Assembly: GCA_045807945.1 (NCBI GenBank)
Contig: JBJMGI010000111.1
Span: forward strand, 1-31,886
Direction of reading: 5' to 3'
DNA from: CAVQGF01 sp045807945
Lineage (GTDB): Bacteria > Acidobacteriota > Terriglobia > Terriglobales > Acidobacteriaceae
DNA: 31,886 nt
Shown: piece after piece, positions 22,913 through 29,846 of the stretch
Position numbering within the stretch: position 1 is the stretch's first letter
Layout: every line of letters begins with the position of its first letter
Position numbers and translations under genes: made by a program
The notes under the pieces: model-generated
Seen by the model: only the letters and a program-made list of their open reading frames with translations
Told to the model about the DNA's origin: nothing
Database searches by the model: none

Positions 22913-24757
22913 TCACTTCGAAAATGCGTGCGGTAATGCCGTGGTCAACCATGGAACGTAAGTGATCAGCAGCACCACTGCCCCGAACACAGCGATTATC
23001 GGCACCACGGACCGCAGAACTTGGGGCACTGGCTTCTTGAATCGTGTGGAAGCAAGTATGAGATTCAGTCCAACCGGCGGAGTCAGGTATCCGAGTTCCA
23101 GGTTCGCCAGGAAGATGATCCCCAAGTGGACAGGGTCTATCCCGTAGGCAGATCCAAGCACCACCAGAAGCGGGACCTGAACAACGATCGCTGAATAGAT
23201 GTCCATTAGGCAGCCGATCACCCACATAAAGAGGTTGAGCGCCAGCAGGAACACCCATTTCGAATGGATCGCAGCGGTTATCCACGACATCGCGTGGTCA
23301 GTGACTTCCGCATCCACCAGAAAATTAGTAAACCCCAGCGCGACACCCAAAATCAGGAGCACGCCTCCGATCAGCGAGCCGCAGTCCACCATCACCTTCC
23401 GCACGCCTCGCCGCAGGTCCATGTCTTTGTTGATCCAGACCTGCGTGACCAGTGCGTACAATGCCGTCAACGCTGCGGCCTCAACTGCGGTCGCCATTCC
23501 ACTGATCAAGGAAATCAGCGCGACGAAGGGCAACATCAACTCCCATTTCGCCTCCCACACGGCGCCCTGAATTTCACGCCAACTCGGCCTCACGCGTCCG
23601 GGAACTTTCTTGGATTTGAGCATCCCCCACGCCGCCGTCGCGCCAACCAGGATCACACCCGGGATCGCGCCTCCCAGGAACATCTGCTCCATCGGGATCC
23701 GCGCTACTACCGCGTAGAGGATCAGCGGAAGGCAGGGCGGGAACAACATTCCGATTGACCCGGTGCCCGTGACCAATCCCAGAGCATCGCGGTCAGAGAA
23801 TTGCGCCTCTTTCAAAAGCGGCATCAACAATCCGCCCAGTGCCAGGATGGTCACACCCGAGGCGCCAGTGAACGAAGTAAAAAAAGCACATACCAAGACC
23901 GTGACCAATGCCGGTCCGCCCCGGATACTTCCGAAAATCGCGTCAAACACTCGGATCAATCTTCGCGGTGCGGTTCCTTCCGCCAGGAAGTAACCAGCCA
24001 AGGTGAACAATGGCAGTGTTGGAAGCGACGGATTGACGACGAGCGAATAGTGCGCGATGGGAATGGCGGCGATCGGTTGGTCGAGCTTCCAGAACAACAA
24101 CAGAGCGGTTCCGCCCAGCAGCACAAAAGCAGGCGCGCCAAGCAGGCCTGCACAAGCGAGCACGATGAGCCCTGCCATAGCCAGCGACGACGAACTTCCA
24201 AACCAAGCCGCTGCACAGATTCCGGCTGCCAGCACCAAGGTTGCAGCTCTTCCGACATTGTGGGAAGCAGACTGATGTAAAAGCCGAACTGCGATCGCTA
24301 GAAATCCGAAAGGAAAAGCAAGCTCGAAAAGCCAAACCGGCAGGTGATAGACAAGGAAATGTCCCGACTCGCGCTCAGTCACCAAGAATTGATAGCTCGC
24401 GAATGCAAGGCACGACGCAACCGCAACCGATACTGCTCCGCGGAACACCCTCGATGCCGCAGCGGTTTTGGCGGGCAAAAGTTTGTCCAGCGTGGAAAGC
24501 GGTAGCAGCTCATCTTTGCGCGCCGCGATCGCGGCCCCGATCATCCCCAAAATCAGAACCAGGTGCTGCACCACGGAAGCATTCCCCGAGAGACCGGTAT
24601 GAAGGGTCTTCCGCAGCAGAGTCTCGAGTAACGGCAACACCATCATGAGCCCGAATGCGATGCTTAACGTCAAGTCCTCGAACCGATGCAGCCCGGGCCG
24701 GATCCGTTCAATGAAGCTCGCCCGCTGCGCGACCATGGACAACCCTTGCGTGCTCAT
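22913..24757 (-). CDS. TRAP transporter permease, fused small and large subunits (DctQM)
   Basis: A 614-residue inner-membrane protein. The first about 180 residues form a DctQ-like four-helix small subunit (FEDLTLSIAFGLMMVLPLLE). The rest is the DctM large subunit with its many helices and typical motifs: PLFTLAGYFLAEG, FFTSFTGASGVTILALGGLL, GTGSIGMLFPPCLPLILY and NLELGYLTPPVGLNL. Fused QM permeases are well known. It would use the sodium or proton gradient to import a ligand delivered by the periplasmic binding protein. Its ATG overlaps the stop of the binding-protein gene (ATGA, 24754-24757), so translation is coupled. That matters here because the binding-protein frame is broken upstream. 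Confidence 0.92.
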   Translation of the reverse strand: MSTQGLSMVAQRASFIERIRPGLHRFEDLTLSIAFGLMMVLPLLETLLRKTLHTGLSGNASVVQHLVLILGMIGAAIAARKDELLPLSTLDKLLPAKTAAASRVFRGAVSVAVASCLAFASYQFLVTERESGHFLVYHLPVWLFELAFPFGFLAIAVRLLHQSASHNVGRAATLVLAAGICAAAWFGSSSSLAMAGLIVLACAGLLGAPAFVLLGGTALLLFWKLDQPIAAIPIAHYSLVVNPSLPTLPLFTLAGYFLAEGTAPRRLIRVFDAIFGSIRGGPALVTVLVCAFFTSFTGASGVTILALGGLLMPLLKEAQFSDRDALGLVTGTGSIGMLFPPCLPLILYAVVARIPMEQMFLGGAIPGVILVGATAAWGMLKSKKVPGRVRPSWREIQGAVWEAKWELMLPFVALISLISGMATAVEAAALTALYALVTQVWINKDMDLRRGVRKVMVDCGSLIGGVLLILGVALGFTNFLVDAEVTDHAMSWITAAIHSKWVFLLALNLFMWVIGCLMDIYSAIVVQVPLLVVLGSAYGIDPVHLGIIFLANLELGYLTPPVGLNLILASTRFKKPVPQVLRSVVPIIAVFGAVVLLITYVPWLTTALPHAFSK

Positions 24758-25795
24758 TTTCTGTCCTTGTTAGCGCTCTGTCCTCTGCTGCGGTATTCCT
24801 GCACCACCCGTCGTACTTGATCGAAAGCGTCGGCGGGGACGATGGCGCCGCGGATCTCCGGGTAATACGCCTCGGCCGCTGACCTCCATTCATCTTCCAA
24901 CGCTTTCGGCACCGCGTGGACTTGTAATCCTCGTTGCTGCATTGCTTTGACTGACTCTTCTCCCTCGATCTGGCTTTGGCTCTGTATGGATTCCCCGGTT
25001 GTTTCTGCAGCCGCCAGCATCGCCTGCCGGGTTTCTTGTGGAAGCGATTCCCAGGACTTTTTAGTGACCACGATCGCTCCCACTAGCGGTACCCAGTTCA
25101 GCTCCAGCATATGAGGAGTGATGGAGTAGAACTGTCCTGATAAAGCGGAAGGGAAGCGTGGGCACGGCATCGATCATCCCTGTTTGCAGCCCGGTGAAGG
25201 TGTCGGTGTATTCGAGCGGAACCGGCTGAAAGCCGGCGGCTTTCATCACGTCTGCCTGCGCAATATCGCCCGCAGCTACAAACATCTTCATGGTTCTGAA
25301 ATCGCTCGGGCGGTATCCTGGCCGCTTGGTGAACATTCGCACCCATCCAGCATCGCCCCAGAACAGCACCACGAAACCTTTTTCGAGCAGACGTTGTTCT
25401 AGCAGCGGACGCATACGCTCCCGCACATAGCGCGCTTCTTCGAGGGAGCGGTACGCCATCGGGATCTTCTGCAGAGCGCCCACCGACGAATCGATCTCCG
25501 CGAGGCCCGGCACAGTCAGCATCGCCGCCTGAAGCTGACCGACTCGCATGCGACGCACCATCTCCGCCTCGCCACCCATCGTTCCATCGGCATAAATGGT
25601 GAGATTGATCCCTCCCCCCGGCGCCTTTCGCCATTGCTCCGCCATTCCTAACAGCAAGCGGTGATACGAAGTTCCCTTGGGGACGAGTGTTCCCATTCTC
25701 ATTCGGGTCTGGGCCTGCGCTGGCAGGGCGAAACCCATCACAATAGTGACCGTGAAGATTGCGCACGTATGGGTCGGCAACGATCGAAAATTCAT
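24754..25795 (-). pseudogene. TRAP substrate-binding protein (DctP/TatP type), frameshifted
   Basis: The periplasmic ligand-binding subunit of the TRAP system is split over two frames. The first part begins MNFRSLPTH with a signal peptide ending AQA and runs through VPKGTSYHRLLLGMAEQW to FTGLQTGMIDAVPTLP. The remainder is in another frame (SALSGQFYSITPHMLELNW to the stop at 24754). Skipping one base at 25149-25153 (CCC-TTCC on the minus strand) restores a 346-residue protein of normal family length. Without it, translation ends at 25061. AAAGGAG lies at 25801-25807 before the ATG, which overlaps the TatT stop (ATGA). The cause may be mutation, assembly error, or less likely +1 frameshifting at CCC-T. 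Confidence 0.85.
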
Positions 25796-26775
25796 CGTGA
25801 CTCCTTTTGCGCCGCTGAGCTGTTGGTAGCCGACTGATCCCCAGGGTCCAGCGAGCCGACGAACAATTCGTCTTCCCGCGATAAGAGCCAGCGCGCCCGC
25901 CGCTGATATATAAGGTTGGCCAGCCGCCACTCCGGACGTTGATCCGCGTCTATAGCCAAAGCTTGTTTAAGGAGCGAGTCGAATTGACTGCGGTCTTGCT
26001 TTTGCACCGTAACCGCTTCAGCAAGCGCAACGTAATGCGAGGCCATTTGCCCATGGCTCAACTCGACCGCGCGCTCAAAATGGGAACGGCAACGCTTTGC
26101 AAAATCGGCCCTCGAGTCCGGACGTGCTGGCTCATATGAGATAAGGAAGCCATCGATCGCTCCCGCTCCATAGTCCGGATCCAGCGCCGCCGCGCGATCG
26201 ATCAGAGCTTCCACCTGCGGCTGTTCGGCTATTGTCGCAGGCTTCTCCTTGGAGACTCCGATCACTGCTGCCCATGAAACCGCGGTCCAATACGCCGCCG
26301 GCACTTCATTTTTGTGAAGCACTGCCGCAGCAGCTCGCGGGTCCTGGCGCAGCTTGTCTCCGAAGCCAGGGTGCTGTGCCTCTAATGCTCGTAGTCCGTA
26401 ATCGCGGCCACGGACATAGAGCCTGCGCGCGCGGTCACGAAGTTCTGTTGCGCGTGCGATGTCGGTCGCTTCCAGCTCGTCAGCCTGCTCCTGCACGTAA
26501 ACGTAGGAGTACTGCGTGAAGCCGCTCGACGCAGCGAAGAGCAATCCCTGGTGCTTTGGACTTTCTTCGAGTAAGCCTTCGATCAGCTTCAGGCTGAAGG
26601 GAAGCGCTGCCCCCACCAGCTCAGGGTCGTTGTCGGAAGCGTAGTTGGTGCCACTTTTCGCCAACGAATCCCCAAGCTTGTTGATGGCATATTGCTTCAC
26701 CGAGCAGCCGTTTGTGAGCAGCACCATTATCGCGAGGCAAGCTGCTGTTAGACGCGACATCGCTTGGTTTTTCAT
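25792..26775 (-). CDS. tatT: TRAP-associated lipoprotein TatT
   Basis: A 327-residue exported helical protein of the TatT family, the TPR-like partner of TPAT (TPR-protein-associated TRAP) transporters first defined in Treponema. The start is ATG at 26773-26775, supported by AGGAGGAGAA at 26783-26792. The frame is open 47 codons further upstream, without signal-peptide character. The signal peptide ends in NGC (Cys24, an imperfect lipobox). Family features are NKLGDSLAKSGTNYASDNDPELVGAALPFSLKLIEGLL, RARRLYVRGRDYGLRAL, and a late helix pair with HFERAVELS and AEAVTVQKQDR. TatT is thought to complex with the binding protein and help load ligand. Its stop overlaps the dctP start. Confidence 0.88.
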   Translation of the reverse strand: MKNQAMSRLTAACLAIMVLLTNGCSVKQYAINKLGDSLAKSGTNYASDNDPELVGAALPFSLKLIEGLLEESPKHQGLLFAASSGFTQYSYVYVQEQADELEATDIARATELRDRARRLYVRGRDYGLRALEAQHPGFGDKLRQDPRAAAAVLHKNEVPAAYWTAVSWAAVIGVSKEKPATIAEQPQVEALIDRAAALDPDYGAGAIDGFLISYEPARPDSRADFAKRCRSHFERAVELSHGQMASHYVALAEAVTVQKQDRSQFDSLLKQALAIDADQRPEWRLANLIYQRRARWLLSREDELFVGSLDPGDQSATNSSAAQKESR

Positions 26776-26797
26776 GACTGCGTTCTCCTCCTGCTCC

Positions 26798-27265
26798 CTA
26801 ACGTTCCTCGGTGCGTTCAACCGTCTTCCCCGTCGCTGCTTCCGCTGTCGCCAGCAGCTCCTGATAGTTGCCCTTGTCCAGATGGAGCAGTGCATAGTGT
26901 CCTGAATTGGGCGCATCTTCGTACTGGATAGTCAGGTAGTGTTTTTTCGAGCGGCTTAAAATGAACCACGGCGAGATCAAGATGGCTTGTACGTAACGAG
27001 GCTTTGAAGTGCGCTCGTAGAGCAGGTGCTTGATCTGGCTGAAGGGAACAGTGAGTTCCGGCGAGCCCAACTTGTCTTGAAACGTGACCTGCTTCGTGCC
27101 AATGTTGAAGTTCAGCGTGCCTTTTACGTACTCACCTTTCTTGGTCCCAGTCGGGCTCTTCAGAAATTCAGTGTGGTCGTAGCTCTGGGCTACAGTAAGG
27201 GTGGCGGCGAGCAGCGTGAAGATCACCCAGCTGATTGATTTGAGTGATGTTGCTTTGAGGCTCAT
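26798..27265 (-). CDS. Secreted small protein, PH-like, internal start within the fusion frame
   Basis: A 155-residue protein whose own start is supported by AAGGAG five bases or so upstream (27271-27277) and by a signal peptide immediately after it (SWVIFTLLAATLTVAQS). The mature part is a compact beta-rich domain (KGTLNFNIGTKQVTFQD, VPFSQIKHLLYERTSKPRY, KKHYLTIQYED) with a C-terminal helix, reminiscent of bacterial PH-like domains. I recall similar short proteins in acidobacteria but no function. It lies 22 nt upstream of tatT, so a periplasmic role linked to the transporter is possible. Confidence 0.7.
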   Translation of the reverse strand: MSLKATSLKSISWVIFTLLAATLTVAQSYDHTEFLKSPTGTKKGEYVKGTLNFNIGTKQVTFQDKLGSPELTVPFSQIKHLLYERTSKPRYVQAILISPWFILSRSKKHYLTIQYEDAPNSGHYALLHLDKGNYQELLATAEAATGKTVERTEER

Positions 27266-27766
27266 ATTTTTCTCCTTGTTGATTTCTGGTGCCTGGTACG
27301 TGTTGAATATCCGGTCCCAACTGTGATCTCCCACCATGAAGTTCACATCGCCATCGTGGTGAGAAAAATGGATGCGTCGCGCTCGCCGAAACCACGCGAA
27401 TCGGTTCAGCACGCTGCGGCCAGTGTGAAACTGGGCATGTACCGAACTTACGGCGGCGGCGATCACCGTTATCTCGAGTAACAGTTCCAACCGAAGCCAT
27501 CCGCGAGTCAGCACGGCGAGCACACCTGCCTGCATCAAGAGCGTGGGAAGCAGCGCGAATAAGCTGTCGTGCCGTCCCGACCCGTACAGGAATTTGTCCG
27601 ACAAGCTGGTTTTGGAATCCGGGTACAGCGAGTGGTGCCCGCCGACGTGGAATCCATACGTTGGGCTGCTCGGGAAATGCGAACTCCAGTGACCTAGCCA
27701 GATAGTCAGCGTCGTCAGGTAATAGTTGCCGATGCCGGCCAGAAGAAAAGTCGCGGTCCGATTCAT
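26798..27766 (-). CDS. Membrane di-iron hydroxylase fused in frame to a small secreted protein
   Basis: The frame encodes 322 residues in two parts. Residues 1-167 are a fatty-acid-hydroxylase/sterol-desaturase-type membrane protein with a full His set: H26/H30 (HWSSH), H40/H44/H45 (HVGGHH), H110/H114 (HAQFH) and H133/H136/H137 (HFSHH). WDRIFNTY is the usual family end. No stop follows. Instead the frame runs through a Shine-Dalgarno and the ATG of a second, signal-peptide-bearing protein (residue 168 onward). Either a stop codon was lost or both a fusion and the free second protein are made. The start overlaps the stop of the upstream hydroxylase as ATGA (27763-27766). Confidence 0.82.
   Translation of the reverse strand: MNRTATFLLAGIGNYYLTTLTIWLGHWSSHFPSSPTYGFHVGGHHSLYPDSKTSLSDKFLYGSGRHDSLFALLPTLLMQAGVLAVLTRGWLRLELLLEITVIAAAVSSVHAQFHTGRSVLNRFAWFRRARRIHFSHHDGDVNFMVGDHSWDRIFNTYQAPEINKEKNMSLKATSLKSISWVIFTLLAATLTVAQSYDHTEFLKSPTGTKKGEYVKGTLNFNIGTKQVTFQDKLGSPELTVPFSQIKHLLYERTSKPRYVQAILISPWFILSRSKKHYLTIQYEDAPNSGHYALLHLDKGNYQELLATAEAATGKTVERTEER
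27271..27277 (-). promoter_or_regulatory. Internal Shine-Dalgarno for the secreted small protein
   Basis: AAGGAGA lies 5 nt before ATG 27263-27265, inside the upstream hydroxylase frame. It shows that the second protein was, or is, translated independently. Confidence 0.75.
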
Positions 27767-28272
27767 GCGTCAAGCCCCTTCATGGCGAAATCCTCGTCGG
27801 TGTAGGTGCCGAGCAGCCGGTCCCACACGAACTCCACCACACCGAAATTCTTGTTGGGCTGTTCGTGATGAAGGCGATGGAGATTTTGCCGGCTTCGGAA
27901 CCATTGGAACCGCCGCAACGCGGAACTCTCCAGGTGGTACTGCACATGCAGAAACACGTGAGCCGCCAGCGACACCAGAAACGACGTCGTGACCACGATC
28001 GCCAAAACCCGCGGCAGCAGCCCGAAAGCGAGCAGCGCACAGGCGGCGATCGGCGCTAGGTAGAAGACGGTCAAGCTCTCGTCCTCCTGGATGTAGGCCG
28101 GGGCAGTAAAAATGCTGCTGTAGATAGCGTGATGATTACGCAAGTGGGCGCGGAACATCGTCCCGCCGGACCTGCGATGACCCAGCCTCGCGTGGAGCAC
28201 CATCTGGATCAAGCATGCAAAGTAATGCGTCCCGATCACCGCCGCTCCGTACTCTGCGATCTTCAAAATCAT
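27763..28272 (-). CDS. Membrane di-iron hydroxylase (fatty acid hydroxylase/sterol desaturase type)
   Basis: A 169-residue membrane protein paralogous to its downstream neighbour. The His clusters are HARLGH (27-32), HLRNHH (43-48), HVFLHVQYH and HRLHHEQ; the C-terminus WDRLLGTYTDEDF matches the family. These motifs bind a di-iron centre that hydroxylates or desaturates a membrane lipid. The start is ATG at 28270-28272 with GAGGA just upstream; the frame is open to 28413, but the extra 47 residues have no family character. It appears to be the first gene of the TRAP operon, preceded by a 257-bp spacer shared with a divergent gene. Substrate unknown. Confidence 0.85.
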   Translation of the reverse strand: MILKIAEYGAAVIGTHYFACLIQMVLHARLGHRRSGGTMFRAHLRNHHAIYSSIFTAPAYIQEDESLTVFYLAPIAACALLAFGLLPRVLAIVVTTSFLVSLAAHVFLHVQYHLESSALRRFQWFRSRQNLHRLHHEQPNKNFGVVEFVWDRLLGTYTDEDFAMKGLDA

Positions 28273-28529
28273 GGGTCCTCGCGTTCGCACTGAAAACTCG
28301 TGCTGCAGGCGCAAGGTATGGCCGGAGGCAGATCCGCCGCAAGCGATAAGGAGCGGCATTCGTCGTTTGCCGCCGTTCGTCGCCTTATGTCTGCTCGAGC
28401 AGGCAATCTGCATGGATTCCGAGGGATGGGCCGCTTACCGGCAGGAAGTACGACATAGTGCGGCAAACCCCTTGTTGACGGGCTTTACCGCTTGCGGAGC
28501 CGTTACACCGCTTCTAACCTGAGCTGGTC
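28273..28529. promoter_or_regulatory. Divergent promoter region with 12-bp palindrome
   Basis: This 257-bp spacer serves the TRAP/hydroxylase operon (minus) and the Sel1 lipoprotein (plus). It contains the perfect palindrome CTGCTCGAGCAG at 28391-28402, a possible dimeric operator. A TTGACG occurs in the plus-strand half (near 28474) but without a well-spaced -10. No RNA gene or riboswitch is recognised. Confidence 0.45.
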
Positions 28530-29846
28530 ATGTTTGCAGCTTTCGTCAGGAAATACGCGTCGCGGTCGATGTGCATCAGCGCCATTGTTATGGCCATGAT
28601 GTTCGAATCCTGCGGGCCGCAAATGTCGGTCTATCCGCTGTTCGACCGGCAGGACGTCGTGACGGATCCCACCATCGAGGGGCACTGGACTACTAAAATC
28701 GATGGCGATAGCCCGGTCCATTGGCAGGTGATGCTGCGAAAGGACGACGCCTACGAGTTCCGCGAGTCGGAAGGCGCCTTTGTGGGGCACCTATTCCGCC
28801 TGGGGGGCGATCGCTTCTTCGATTTTCTCAATCCCGACAAAGACATTAAGGGCGCCCACTTCTTCTGCAGACTTGATGAGTCACAAGCCGACGAGCTGCA
28901 GATCAGTTGTCTCAATGAGCACGTACTCGATTCCGAGGACGACGAACAGCTTACGATCCAGGGAGTGCTCATTCCCGAGACGGGGGACCTGCGCACATTG
29001 GTGACGCGGCATCAGAATGACCCGAAAGCGTTCGAGGCACCCATCATCTTTACTCGCGTCGGCGACCTTGAAGTAAAGTCCTATGAGGACCAGCAGAAAG
29101 AAGAAGCTGAGCAGTACCTTGCGCATCTTGGCAAAAATTTGAGGGCAGCACAGCAGGGCGACGCGGTCGCCCAAGAAGCTCTCGGTCTGACATTTGCTAT
29201 GAGCAAGGACGCGAAAGATTGGCAGCGTTCGCGCTATTGGTATTGGCGTGCAGCGCAACAGGGGCGAGCCAGCGCACAGTATGCGCTTGCTAAATCCTAT
29301 GATGGGAATCACGCAGATCTTTTGGCGATGCGGAAGGCCCTTTACTGGTATCGCCAAGCCGCTGCGGCGGGCCAGGCTGATTCCCAGTTCCGCATGGGCG
29401 AGCTCTATGAACAAGGTGAACTCGTCGGCGAAAGTTGGAGCCAAGCCGAGGTTTGGTACCGTAAAGCCGCCGAGCAGAACCAGCCCAAAGCGTTGTACGC
29501 CCTGGCTCATCTCTTAAACTATAGCGACTTCGTCGAGGATGAGCGGGAAGCTATTGAGCTTTATGAACGTTACCTTGCCTTAAACCCGAAAGACGCTCAA
29601 GCATGGAACGAGCTTCTGTTGATCTACCAGTTCGCAGATGATCGCTCACTGCGTGACCCGGCAGCGGTGCTGCGAGTTGCAGCGTCTTATCGCGATGCCG
29701 CTCCGGAAGACTTCAAGCGATGGTCAAGCACGCACTCATTGCTGGGTATGCTGCCTGACCCGCCGGTGCGCGAGCTGCCGTCAGATGAACGCGGTTATGT
29801 GAATTTCACTTTTGACGGTGCAGCGGCACCGGACGGAACGCCTTAG
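28530..29846 (+). CDS. Sel1-repeat lipoprotein
   Basis: A 438-residue exported protein. A hydrophobic N-terminal stretch is followed by ESC (about residue 28), a plausible but weak lipobox. Residues about 40-195 form a beta-rich domain I do not recognise (GHWTTKIDGDSPVHWQVML). Residues about 205-375 are Sel1/TPR-like repeats, for example RYWYWRAAQQGRASAQYALAK, then KALYWYRQAAAAGQADSQFRM. Sel1 proteins usually mediate protein contacts at the envelope. Divergent from the TRAP operon, it could be co-regulated with it. The SD is poor and a start at 28569 is an alternative. The stop interlocks with that of the convergent gene. Confidence 0.8.
   Translation: MFAAFVRKYASRSMCISAIVMAMMFESCGPQMSVYPLFDRQDVVTDPTIEGHWTTKIDGDSPVHWQVMLRKDDAYEFRESEGAFVGHLFRLGGDRFFDFLNPDKDIKGAHFFCRLDESQADELQISCLNEHVLDSEDDEQLTIQGVLIPETGDLRTLVTRHQNDPKAFEAPIIFTRVGDLEVKSYEDQQKEEAEQYLAHLGKNLRAAQQGDAVAQEALGLTFAMSKDAKDWQRSRYWYWRAAQQGRASAQYALAKSYDGNHADLLAMRKALYWYRQAAAAGQADSQFRMGELYEQGELVGESWSQAEVWYRKAAEQNQPKALYALAHLLNYSDFVEDEREAIELYERYLALNPKDAQAWNELLLIYQFADDRSLRDPAAVLRVAASYRDAAPEDFKRWSSTHSLLGMLPDPPVRELPSDERGYVNFTFDGAAAPDGTP

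Noticed and set aside
25145..25155. Programmed ribosomal frameshift in dctP
   Set aside because: The CCC-T quadruplet is slippery, but no nearby in-frame stop or stimulatory element is seen. The zero frame runs about 28 more codons, so a simple indel is the better explanation.
24754..25170. C-terminal binding-protein frame as an independent gene
   Set aside because: Its sequence continues the DctP fold exactly at the break point, and it lacks a signal peptide and its own start context. It is the second half of a frameshifted gene.
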